Source of the DNA: Rhynchopus sp. YZ270_cl-10
Taxonomy: Eukaryota > Euglenozoa > Diplonemea > Diplonemida > Diplonemidae
Reading direction: 5' to 3'
NCBI GenBank assembly: GCA_964035575.1
Contig: OZ037911.1
Span: 248,001 to 312,000, forward strand
Length of the DNA stretch: 64,000 bases
Position 1 is the first letter of the stretch. Every line of letters starts with the position of its first letter. Position numbers and translations under genes: made by a program. Under the pieces are notes generated by a model, which saw only the letters and a list, made by a program, of their open reading frames with translations, ran no database searches and was not told the DNA's origin. This document shows positions 1 through 8,903 of the stretch, piece after piece.

Positions 1-1934
1 CGCATAATCCCTTGAAGACCTGATTGAAGAGATGCCAGCAGGGTGTCCAGCTCAGCAAGCTCCGTTGCGTGGGTACTGTCATATTGAGATGCGGTGTTCT
101 CACGGTGGCGTTGGTTTTCTGCAAGACGTGCCGCAACCTGTTCTGTTCGTCGCAAAGCGTTGGCGCACATTTCCCCTATAAACTCTACCCCATGAGTGAC
201 AGGATGTGCAAATTCTGTGTCTCCAAAAATTCCGTTATTTGCTTTCAACGCATCCAATTGGTTATGATAAAGGGAATGTGCATCGCAAGGGATTGCTACT
301 GACCCAGAGGTTTCTTCCAACGAATTGGCGATGTCTTCAATATGTTTTCGTTCCCTCCCGATGGGCCCAGAGTTTGCAAGAACCTCCATGTTGTCGACGG
401 TTTTGTGCATCCGGCGGAGTTTTTTGAATTCCATAGTATCCTCATCCTCATCTGAGCTGTACACCGTACCATCCCCGATCACCGTATCGCAGGGAAGGTT
501 CAACTCACCGTAGAGCACTGCCGCCTCGGCATCGACAGTGGTGTTTTGTTCTTCTGCGAGGAGGCGCGCGATTTCGTCGACACCAAGACCGACCGCAATC
601 AAATCTAACACCCTCTGCACTGCCGCAGGCCGCACGCTATACGCCGCAACACGAACGACGCACGCAATCGGACGGTGGTCGCTCAAACTCAGATCCCGAT
701 AGCTTTTGTATTTGAGCGGCGCAATCTTGTTGCTTTCTGGGCCAAGAAACGCGCCATTCGAGTTCTCCACCGGTAACGTCCTATAGAGTATACGATCTGT
801 GTACGACGGCACCCTCCGGGTACCCCCTCGTTTGGAACAGTCATAATCGTTGCGTCCTTTGAAGAATTTATATGTAGGGGGGAACTCCACTGGCGCTTCG
901 GTGAAGCCTGGGAACAACGCAAAGTTGCTTCGCTCTGAACGCCCCCCCTTCATCGCAGCGCGCAGCTGGTCTGTCTGCAGAATCTGCGAAAAACGTCTCT
1001 TTGCGATCAACGACAACACCTCCTCGGGGGCGCCTTCTACTCGGTAGTTGAGATCCCCGAACCATACTATGTAGTCATGCTTGGCTATGGTACTCCCACC
1101 GAAACAGGATGCCGGCGGATGCAACGATGTAGGCGAATCAGGACCAGACGAGGACGGAGAAGCAGACGAAGAACCCCCTCTACTCCGTGTCGGCGATGCT
1201 GGCGCCGAGGACCGCGACCTGCCACGGACAGGAGAGAAGGAGGTGGACCGTGAGCGTTCTCTAGGAAGCACAGAAGGGTCCTGAGAAAGCGCAAAGTCCC
1301 CGAATTCTGTCAGATTGACGGTCGGTTCGTCGCACGGTTCCCTCCCTGGAACCAACTCGATTTCTTCAAGCACCGCTTTGTAGTTGAGGTTCCGCCGTTC
1401 GCTGCTCTTCAAATCATGGTCAAAATGGCAGTTCAAAAATAAGAACCGTTTGCTGTATAATGTGAACCTCACCGCGACCGCGCCTTTCCCAGAAAATGCG
1501 CGATTTACCCGCTTTTTTGCTTCAGTTGTGTTGTAAATATGCCGTGCATGCTTCCGCAATGCTAACACACAAATTAATTGACCATGCTTATGTTGCGTTA
1601 TGACCCCAACAAAGTCATGCGGGACCAATTCCTTTGTAATGCGGTCGGCCCAGGCGGTCCCTTTGCTGGCGCTGGTTTCTTGGATGCCGAGGACAATGAC
1701 ATCTAGGGCCCGTTTTGCTTGGACCCATCTAGCTATATACGGTGCATCTCCGTGCCCACAACCCTGCACATTCCACGAACACACGGCAACGTTAAGGTCC
1801 TCTCTAGACAGGTACAAATGCCGCGGAAGTTGCAACAACGCCTTTTCGCATGCCTCCCGCTTCGATGCAACCTCCTCGGGCTCTTTAGGTGAATAGGTTC
1901 CAGAACGCTTTCGGGTCGGCGAAGCGACGCTCAT
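1..1934 (-). CDS. Inositol polyphosphate 5-phosphatase (IPPc domain), 3' end off the window
   Basis: The frame is open from an ATG at 1934 to the window edge (644 codons, no stop), so the C-terminus is missing. The protein has the IPPc motifs in order: SWNVQG (about residue 53), VLGIQE with the metal-binding Glu (86), NCHFDHD (168), WFGDLNYR (291), PPTYKF (352), VPSYTDRILYR (375) and SDHRP with the catalytic Asp/His (418). Enzymes of this family remove the 5-phosphate from phosphoinositides or inositol phosphates on the cytosolic side of membranes. A Ser/Arg/Pro-rich insert (about 226-285) lies between NCHF and WFGDLN and is probably a disordered loop. About 200 residues after the domain are charged and may be helical; I recognise no domain there. 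A LINE endonuclease was considered because the fold is shared, but the TYKF and DRILYR motifs are specific to 5-phosphatases. The exact subfamily (OCRL, synaptojanin or other) is not assignable. Confidence 0.85.
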   Translation of the reverse strand, partial: MSVASPTRKRSGTYSPKEPEEVASKREACEKALLQLPRHLYLSREDLNVAVCSWNVQGCGHGDAPYIARWVQAKRALDVIVLGIQETSASKGTAWADRITKELVPHDFVGVITQHKHGQLICVLALRKHARHIYNTTEAKKRVNRAFSGKGAVAVRFTLYSKRFLFLNCHFDHDLKSSERRNLNYKAVLEEIELVPGREPCDEPTVNLTEFGDFALSQDPSVLPRERSRSTSFSPVRGRSRSSAPASPTRSRGGSSSASPSSSGPDSPTSLHPPASCFGGSTIAKHDYIVWFGDLNYRVEGAPEEVLSLIAKRRFSQILQTDQLRAAMKGGRSERSNFALFPGFTEAPVEFPPTYKFFKGRNDYDCSKRGGTRRVPSYTDRILYRTLPVENSNGAFLGPESNKIAPLKYKSYRDLSLSDHRPIACVVRVAAYSVRPAAVQRVLDLIAVGLGVDEIARLLAEEQNTTVDAEAAVLYGELNLPCDTVIGDGTVYSSDEDEDTMEFKKLRRMHKTVDNMEVLANSGPIGRERKHIEDIANSLEETSGSVAIPCDAHSLYHNQLDALKANNGIFGDTEFAHPVTHGVEFIGEMCANALRRTEQVAARLAENQRHRENTASQYDSTHATELAELDTLLASLQSGLQGIM

Positions 1935-1971
1935 TTTATGTGATCATTTGACAAAACAAAAATACCCTTTT

Positions 1972-2008
1972 CTGGAATGAGGAGATGAGGGAGGGGTGCA
2001 ATTAGGAG
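1972..2008 (-). promoter_or_regulatory. Predicted 3' (trans-)splice acceptor of the 5-phosphatase gene
   Basis: Read on the minus strand this is a C/T-rich tract ending in CAG, 37 nt before the ATG at 1934. It supports that ATG as the start. Confidence 0.55.
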
Positions 2009-3056
2009 AAATGGAGACCGGTATTTTGGCTTTTTTTTTGTTGACAATATAGAGACCCCCAGGTAGAAAGGGGAAATGCGCGTTATGAATCTAGGAGGGG
2101 GGAAGTGTTTTGTGAGGGTATGTGTTGCGTGAGTGGCATTCAAAGGTGCAAGAATGGTTTGCACTTTAAAAAAAACATATGAATTGGTGCTCGGGAGGGG
2201 GTCGATAAATTGACAGGTCGCTGACAGGTAATTGACCGATTTCCGAAAGCACCAATAATGTGAGATACACAGTCCTCTCATGACATGTACCAAAAAAAAT
2301 GTATGGACTGTAGACTGAAGGGCAAAGGCGAAGAAGGTGCACACCGTGCACGCGACCGGCCTGCCAGTGGGACAGTCAAAGATCTTCCCAGCAGGCCAAA
2401 ATGGTTCCCCGAGTCTGCGCTTAAAAGGGGGGTACTGTATTTAACCCCCCAGTATTGGGGGAGAGAAAAGGTGGTGAGATGTGCGTAGCCATGCATTGGG
2501 GATTGACATCTCGGCTGGTAGGCTAAAAAAGAGGAGAAAAGAACCTTTGCCAGATGAAGGCCTCTCTCGTGTATGAGTCTGATTAGATTACTTAATGTTT
2601 TGAACATTGGTTATTCATCAATCTTTTTTGTTGTATTTATCGTTGAGTCACCTTGAAAAGAACAGCATCACCCCCACACCCCCCCACCCTCCTCTGAGTA
2701 GGGTTTTTGGGATTTTTTTGAGATTTTTGGATCTTTACCAGGACCCTAGGTTTTCTGCACTGTCCCTCCTGCTTGGAGAAGAAAAGAATTCCTTCGCAGA
2801 ACTCTGTACCTAAACAATAGCATTTTATAAAAGCATTCTTTTTTGACACTCGTTGAGTTTAACCCATTTTTCAGACTGTCTCCACTTAATCAAACGAAAG
2901 GAAAGATAAGTTTGAACGTTCAACCAACGCAAGAAAAAAAGGTTCTATGATCTCACCCAAGAGAGAAAAACAAGTAATTGCTATCGGAAAAAAAAATGGG
3001 GTGTGCTGTGGTTATGGGGGGACCCACACTCCTGAACACCGCCCTGTAGAAATAAT
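2009..3056. other. Gene-free intergenic stretch
   Basis: No credible gene. It holds a small GGTGCT-ended repeat (2186-2253), a degenerate copy of the box A hairpin repeat (about 2555-2600) and A/T homopolymers. Confidence 0.5.
2186..2253. repeat. Short GGTGCT-ended repeat, copy 1
   Basis: It starts GGTGCTCGGGAGG and ends CCGAAAGCACC, giving short inverted ends, with GACAGGTCG-type words inside. A longer relative lies at 37815-37949. Confidence 0.5.
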
Positions 3057-3263
3057 CTACACTCTGCTCTTCTGCAGGTATGCGAAAACGCTGCCACAAC
3101 CACTGGGACGCCTGCACTTGAAACGTTCAAGAACGGGGGCTGTCATCCTCAGACCCCTCTTCGTCCAGCACCATTTGCTCGATGGATGGTCGGCGTGTTC
3201 CAGCTCGTTGTCGTCCACAGCCTCCCACTCATCGTCGCCGGAGGAGGAGTGTGCAAGGAACAC
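3057..3263 (-). CDS. Possible small acidic protein or exon (doubtful)
   Basis: A GC-rich patch in AT-rich surroundings carries a 68-codon frame with an acidic start (GDDEWEAVDDNELE). A second acidic stretch (VLDEEGSEDDSPRS) is read in the neighbouring frame of the same patch. This could be the tail of a gene with an intron or frameshift, or chance. I recognise no family. Confidence 0.2.
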   Translation of the reverse strand: MFLAHSSSGDDEWEAVDDNELEHADHPSSKWCWTKRGLRMTAPVLERFKCRRPSGCGSVFAYLQKSRV

Positions 3264-3479
3264 ACACGACTAACTGTCGTCGATCACACCATGCGCATCA
3301 GTACCACCCAGCAAAGAAAAAAATCGCGCAGAGTTTCCCACAGCACACCTCGCTTTTTTTCCTAGCAATTCCTTGTTTTGTTGTTGTTGTTTTCCACACA
3401 CCTTCCTTAAACCCTTGTAGGATCAGTTGCTATTTTTTTCTAGAAAACTTGAAATTACACATTTCAAGAGAACAAATTA

Positions 3480-4785
3480 AAAAGGGTCCTTATTTGCGTT
3501 TTTGGGCTCCGCCCGTGCAGTGGTGGGGTCAATCTCGAAAATTGGACAATTTTTTGACCACTTAAATTTTGAGAAATATGAGCCCGGTTGCTTATACGTG
3601 GGGCCCATTTTCGGCTAAAATTTTCCTCAAAATCTGGTTTTGTAAAATTGACCCTTTACTCCCCCCCCACATCGATTTCAATACTATACCTTACTTCACC
3701 TACGGTTACCCTTACAGGGGGGGTGAAGGAAGGTAAGTTGAAAAGGGTCCTTATTTGCGTTTTTGGGCTCCGCCCGTGCAGTGGTGGGGTCAATCTCGAA
3801 AATTGGACAATTTTTTGACCACTTAAATTTTGAGAAATATGAGCCCGGTTGCTTATACGTGGGGCCCATTTTCGGCTAAAATTTTCCTCAAAATCTGGTT
3901 TTGTAAAATTGACCCTTTACTCCCCCCCCACATCGATTTCAATACTATACCTTACTTCACCTACGGTTACCCTTACAGGGGGGGTGAAGGAAGGTAAGTT
4001 GAAAAGGGTCCTTATTTGCGTTTTTGGGCTCCGCCCGTGCAGTGGTGGGGTCAATCTCGAAAATTGGACAATTTTTTGACCACTTAAATTTTGAGAAATA
4101 TGAGCCCGGTTGCTTATACGTGGGGACCATTTTCGGCTAAAATTTTCCTCAAAATCTGGTTTTGTAAAATTGACCCTTTACTCCCCCCCCACATCGATTT
4201 CAATACTATACCTTACTTCACCTACGGTTACCCTTACAGGGGGGGTGAAGGAAGGTAAGTTGAAAAGGGTCCTTATTTGCGTTTTTGGGCTCCGCCCGTG
4301 CAGTGGTGGGGTCAATCTCGAAAATTGGACAATTTTTTGACCACTTAAATTTTGAGAAATATGAGCCCGGTTGCTTATACGTGGGGCCCATTTTCGGCTA
4401 AAATTTTCCTCAAAATCTGGTTTTGTAAAATTGACCCTTTACTCCCCCCCCACATCGATTTCAAATACTATACCTTACTTCACCTACGGTTACCCTTACA
4501 GGGGGGGTGAAGGAAGGTAAGTTGAAAAGGGTCCTTATTTGCGTTTTTGGGCTCCGCCCGTGCAGTGGTGGGGTCAATCTCGAAAATTGGACAATTTTTT
4601 GACCACTTAAATTTTGAGAAATATGAGCCCGGTTGCTTATACGTGGGGCCCATTTTCGGCTAAAATTTTCCTCAAAATCTGGTTTTGTAAAATTGACCCT
4701 TTACTCCCCCCCCACATCGATTTCAATACTATACCTTACTTCACCTACGGTTACCCTTACAGGGGGGGTGAAGGAAGGTAAGTTG
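3480..4785. repeat. Satellite: five tandem units of 261 bp
   Basis: Units start at 3480, 3741, 4002, 4263 and 4525 (lengths 261, 261, 261, 262, 261) and differ by only one or two bases, so the array is recent. Each unit carries a variant of the GTGGGGTCAATTTGCCGAAA module found in hAT-type elements elsewhere in this window. The array stops 26 bp beyond the Hikeshi stop codon, separated from it by a (CT)n run. The repeated 76-codon frames inside are by-products of the repeat. Confidence 0.95.
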
Positions 4786-4811
4786 AAAACCCCTCTCTCT
4801 CTCTCTCTCTC

Positions 4812-5369
4812 TCAGTTTTTCGACCACCAATCCGGGTCTCGCTCCAAGCGCTTCACAACCTTTGCCAACCAGTTCTGCAAGGTCTCAGACGGACGGAGGA
4901 GGTACTCCTGCTGGGAGCTCGCATCTACCTTGAGGAAGGACCCCATATACTCGGAGAAGTCTGCCGCAAGCTTGCGGGCAAGCGCAATGTAGGTCATCCC
5001 TTTGTCGTGAACCTGCTTGCCTTTTATCCCAACGGCTTCGAGGTTCTGCAACTCTGTGATTGGAAGTAATAACAACCCCAGGGTCAACGGCGCACCTCCC
5101 GCTATCTCCATGAAAGTCACCGGGATTGTAAAAATCCCGCTCGGGCAATCATCCCCCAACCTCCCAATGTACTCAAAGCTCTCCACATGGCTGCGCGAGA
5201 CGTACACCCCTATCCCGCTCCCCTGTGGCAACGGATGCGACCCGGTCAAAAACACTGCCAATTGGTCTCCCTGTAACTGACCCAGATTGAGCAGCCATTT
5301 CTCTGCGCTGACCTGTTGGAAGTTACTGCACGGAGGGAAACCTGGCTGGATACATCCGAATTCAGCCAT
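4812..5369 (-). CDS. Hikeshi/OPI10 family protein (Hsp70 nuclear import carrier)
   Basis: A complete 185-residue protein, close to the roughly 197 residues of human Hikeshi. The family pattern is visible throughout: an N-terminal FGC (residues 4-6), the AVFLTG segment and PLPQGSG(I)GVYVS (about 38-58) matching the human VVFMLG and PFPEGMGGSVYFS, then FEYIGRL and SGIFTIP, and a C-terminal NWLAKVVKRLERDPDWW helix matching the human C-terminal helix. Hikeshi binds ATP-Hsp70 and carries it through nuclear pores during heat stress. The ATG directly follows an A-run. The likely splice acceptor lies about 110 nt upstream (5481-5513). The 3' side abuts a CT run and the satellite array. Confidence 0.85.
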   Translation of the reverse strand: MAEFGCIQPGFPPCSNFQQVSAEKWLLNLGQLQGDQLAVFLTGSHPLPQGSGIGVYVSRSHVESFEYIGRLGDDCPSGIFTIPVTFMEIAGGAPLTLGLLLLPITELQNLEAVGIKGKQVHDKGMTYIALARKLAADFSEYMGSFLKVDASSQQEYLLRPSETLQNWLAKVVKRLERDPDWWSKN

Positions 5370-5480
5370 TTTTTTTTCGAAAAAATCAAAGGTTTATAAG
5401 ATCGTTGCTGTCACCTTGTTGGGGTTTTAAAAAAATGTCTCTGACCCAAAGAAGACTTATATTTTTTCGCCCGTTGTGTA

Positions 5481-5513
5481 CTGTTGGGGTGGTGGGTGGG
5501 TGTGATCGGAGGG
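5481..5513 (-). promoter_or_regulatory. Predicted 3' (trans-)splice acceptor of the Hikeshi gene
   Basis: A C-rich tract ending in CAG on the minus strand, 111 nt before the ATG. The sequence after CAG (TACACAA) is the same as after the acceptor of the zinc-knuckle gene. Confidence 0.45.
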
Positions 5514-5916
5514 AAAGGCGTAGGAGAAGAAGAAAAAAAAATAGACTATTTTGTTGTGTAAAATGGAGACAAAAAAATGCGAGAATATTGGAGACTAAAC
5601 AGAGAAGTTATCAAAAATGCAAAAAACGTCACATAAGACGTTGGGGATCGAATCCCAGAGAGGTGCATTTTTCATTTGCACAAAAGGTTGCCATGTGGGA
5701 GGGTGGAGGCTGGGTGGAGACTTCTTTTTTTTTTGCGACTAACACGCTGGAGAGAGGCCCTGGACAAGCATGGAGTGTTAGGGGAAATATATACGCAGTG
5801 GAAGCGTGCACTGCAACAAAACAGTCGAGATCTGAACAAGGCGGAGTATATATTTCCCCCTCCCCGTCGCACACCTTCACAACATGGCGACGCATTCCCG
5901 CAACTCTTCTCACACC
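5514..5916. other. Intergenic spacer between the Hikeshi and MCM-like genes
   Basis: About 400 bp without a credible gene. It contains A-rich sequence and a short inverted pair of ATATTTCCCC/GGGGAAATAT words (5788-5858). Confidence 0.5.
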
Positions 5917-7953
5917 TCACCCCTCCCCCGAGAGCAGACGGTACTTCCCCGACGCGGTTTTAATCACGACACCTTCATTGTGCAGCTTCCTCAGCGCTGT
6001 GGCGACTGTCTCTTTGTCCATGCCTTGCGCCCGTCCGATTGCCTGCACCTGCGTCAAGGGCACGACGTTATCACCATTCTGCCGTTCACAATATGCGTTC
6101 AGCGCGCGCATTAATGAAAGCGCCTGTTTCTTTGTACCTTTAGCTTTTGCCTTGCCACCACCACCCCCACCACCACCACCTGGGAGTTGAACCACACCGC
6201 CCCCATCACGCAACGGAAGCCCCCTGATCTCCAGAAGCAACTCCATCGCGTCGAGAATGTGTTGTCTTGACACTATGTCACACAGATCCACTCTCGCCCT
6301 TGCTTGGCACAGCTTCACCAAGGTGCACGCAAACCCTGCGTGCACAGCACCACCCAACACACCACCCTGCTGCGTTTCATGCTGCTTCAAACGCCTGCAA
6401 AACGCCGACACTGCGGCCGCACCTTCCTGAGTAAATCTGGGAGAAATCGACTTTGCGAGACACACCAATTCATGGAGGAGATGCAACGGCATGGGTTCGA
6501 AATCACGACGTTCGGTTGTGTCGACGCAGAGGCGGGCACGAAGGGGGAGTTTGGGATCATGAGTGACGATGCTTAGTGCACGGGTACGTTGAGACGTCGC
6601 TTCGCTTCCTTTCGACGCAGCGTAGGCGTCGAGAACGAATGTGGCAACAGCAGTGCTGCCGGTGTCACCCCCGTCAGAGGCGATGGGGATGACGATGTCG
6701 AAGGAGGAGAGCAGCGCTTCATGCATCTTCGGGAGCAGCGAGGTGAGCGTGCTGCCGGCACGCCCCTGAGGTAACGTTGCTGCGGCAAGAAGCGCAATGT
6801 TTGCATGGGTTTTGACCACCCCAGAACAGTGCTGTGCAGGGAAGCATGCCTCAGATACTGCCTGCAACATCGCGCGTTGTGCCTGTTGTGAGGCAAGCTG
6901 CACATCATCTACACAAAGACTCCCCATATTCGCCTCTGATGCAGCACCAGATACGATGTTTGAAGCCTCCACTGTGGGGCCAATTTTTCGGATTGTTGCA
7001 TCCTTCATTGAAACAAAGCTGTTGCGTGGGGATGCGTCGGAGGCTGCACGGAGAAGACTGGATTTCCCGGTTCCGCTTTCTCCAACGAGAAGGATGTTGA
7101 TTGGCGCGGGGTAGGTTATCCCTGCATTTGCACGCTCACAGCCACCTATCACCGAGAGAAGGAGACAGCATTTCGCGAGCTCATGACCCATCACCGACGG
7201 AAACGCAGAATTCACCGCAAGATGCAAAATCCCTGCATGGTTTGCGCGCACCAAACTTCTCACTGCGTTTTCCCTCTCCAACAATACGGTACGCCACCCA
7301 CTGCGCAGTACCACACAGCTATGCGCCCTCAGCCTCCCTCCCCCTTTTATCCCTACAACACGAATTGCGAGACCTACTTCCACCTCTTCGCTCGATCTCA
7401 TATCGATGATATGCTCAGAAGGAGTGGCAAACCCTCTTAGTACTACACTCCGTACATTGTCGCAGAGACTTCTCGACACACTGAACTCCCGACAGCCACA
7501 GCAGCAGGCGGTAGGGGGGTACTCCCCACAGTGCACCTCCCCAGAGCACCGTTTGCACGCAAACAGAGTTTCCTTCACCTCCAAGCGTTCTGTCGAGAGA
7601 GATGTTACCCAACCTTCTACTGCAATGAAGCTGGGGTTTGTGTCCTCCTGAAGGGGAACACTGTGTGGATCAATACGGATTTCGATACTCTCAGAAGTGT
7701 GTACACGAAACGCAAAGGTGAGGCCAGCAAGAACAATGTCAGGCTCATACAAAATTTTGTTGCAGACATCGAACACATCAGAGAATGCGAGACACACCGT
7801 CGGAACGCCAAAACTGCCGACCGTCCTCGTATACGCAAACCCCCCTACAGCAGGGAGAAGCGAATCGACCGCATCTTTTGCGATACCGCAGAACGGAAGA
7901 TGTGTGGTTTGCTTCCAAAGAGACCGTTGTGGTTGGGTTAGTGCGATTGGCAT
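5917..7953 (-). CDS. Divergent MCM-family AAA+ ATPase, MCM8/9-like
   Basis: A 678-residue protein. A zinc-binding pattern (CKRC at 133, CCCGC at 150) sits in the N-terminal OB region. FPSVMGHELAKCCLLLSVIGG (about 251) matches the MCM PSIYGH motif, GESGTGKSS (291) is Walker A, and SLCVDDVQ (345) is a degenerate Walker B (usual form CIDEFDKM). A glycine run (592-600) precedes a C-terminal winged helix (about 610-675). The canonical LLSRFD arginine finger reads LLSSFD (415-419), so trans ATP hydrolysis may be lost or supplied by a partner. The segment SGVVKTHANIALLAAATLP resembles MCM8. MCM8/9 act in homologous recombination and break repair in the nucleus. The start is supported by an acceptor 44 nt upstream. 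Confidence 0.75.
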   Translation of the reverse strand: MPIALTQPQRSLWKQTTHLPFCGIAKDAVDSLLPAVGGFAYTRTVGSFGVPTVCLAFSDVFDVCNKILYEPDIVLAGLTFAFRVHTSESIEIRIDPHSVPLQEDTNPSFIAVEGWVTSLSTERLEVKETLFACKRCSGEVHCGEYPPTACCCGCREFSVSRSLCDNVRSVVLRGFATPSEHIIDMRSSEEVEVGLAIRVVGIKGGGRLRAHSCVVLRSGWRTVLLERENAVRSLVRANHAGILHLAVNSAFPSVMGHELAKCCLLLSVIGGCERANAGITYPAPINILLVGESGTGKSSLLRAASDASPRNSFVSMKDATIRKIGPTVEASNIVSGAASEANMGSLCVDDVQLASQQAQRAMLQAVSEACFPAQHCSGVVKTHANIALLAAATLPQGRAGSTLTSLLPKMHEALLSSFDIVIPIASDGGDTGSTAVATFVLDAYAASKGSEATSQRTRALSIVTHDPKLPLRARLCVDTTERRDFEPMPLHLLHELVCLAKSISPRFTQEGAAAVSAFCRRLKQHETQQGGVLGGAVHAGFACTLVKLCQARARVDLCDIVSRQHILDAMELLLEIRGLPLRDGGGVVQLPGGGGGGGGGKAKAKGTKKQALSLMRALNAYCERQNGDNVVPLTQVQAIGRAQGMDKETVATALRKLHNEGVVIKTASGKYRLLSGEG

Positions 7954-7997
7954 AGAGTGGGGTTATAAAGAAAAAAGAGAAAAAAGTGGATAAGAAT

Positions 7998-8032
7998 CTG
8001 TAGTGTATTAGGATAAGGGAGGGAAGGGATAA
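7998..8032 (-). promoter_or_regulatory. Predicted 3' (trans-)splice acceptor of the MCM-like gene
   Basis: On the minus strand a C/T tract is followed by CACTACAG, 44 nt before the ATG at 7953. Confidence 0.5.
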
Positions 8033-8102
8033 TTCCTGTAAATCTCGCAACGCGTTTGGATAATGTTAAGACCTCTTTGTTCTGTTAGAAGGAGAGAGCA
8101 GC

Positions 8103-8145
8103 GTTATAAGATGAACCGAGCTCAGCCTCTGTGCTGGGCTTAGGA
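8103..8145 (+). repeat. Box A hairpin repeat, long-stem copy
   Basis: The constant lead TATAAGATGAACC is followed by AGCTCAGC, loop CTCTGT, then GCTGGGCT. Other copies use AAGC/GCTT around the same loop, so both stem sides have changed together here. Confidence 0.6.
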
Positions 8146-8722
8146 GGCGCTTAGGAAGCACCAGAGACCGCCTGGCACGGACCAGAGCGGTGGTGAGGCG
8201 TCGCCATGCAGGCGTCGGAAGAACCACCACGGGTATGTTATATAAATTCCCCCTATATTCGCTCCCCCTTTATCCCAAGCATTACAACATTATGACCATA
8301 TAGGAGCATATATAGGAGCGTTCGATGGGGAAGACGTGAAGATGCACGACGAGGACGACGGGGAAGTATTTGACGTATGACGCAATTTTTCGAGCATGAA
8401 CATGAAATATGGACACCAGTCAGGTGGGGAGTTTGCCTTAGGACACCTGCAATGTGTAACAGATGTGCCGCCCCAGCCAAAGCTCAGTGAGAACAGAAAT
8501 CGTGAGGAGATGGCAGATGCGGGGAATTTGGGTTTTGTATCCCAAGAGAGAAGTCATAGACGGTGAACCTTGTTTAAAAAAAACTATAATGCGAACTGTG
8601 TGTGATGTCATGTTCGTAAAAACAATGAACCCCCTTTTGTCTGGGGCAGTGACACTCTCTGATAGGTGACTTCTTCTTTTTTCTTTCTGCGTTTCGTTCC
8701 CCTCCCCCCCCCCCCCCCCCCC
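8146..8722. other. Gene-free stretch ending in a poly-C run
   Basis: No supported gene. A GC-rich patch (8140-8230) has no long frame. The poly-C run at 8704-8722 is the flank of the foldback element. Confidence 0.5.
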
Positions 8723-8903
8723 TAGGTGGGGGCAAAACCCCTATTTTTTTGAGGCATTTTGACTTTTTTGGACTTCCGCGCAAAGTACGTACAAACCACC
8801 CCTCATACCCACCCAGAAATGGGTCAGAAACACCCTGTGACCCGAAAATCCATGCTAAGGGCGACTCAGAATATGAAAAAATGCAAAAAAATAGTGAAAA
8901 AGT

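Noticed and set aside
1-1934. LINE-type AP endonuclease
   Set aside because: The fold is shared, but TYKF, DRILYR and SDHRP in this order mark an inositol 5-phosphatase, and no reverse transcriptase follows.
3480-4785. CRISPR-like array
   Set aside because: The whole 261-bp unit repeats with no spacer variation; it is a satellite.
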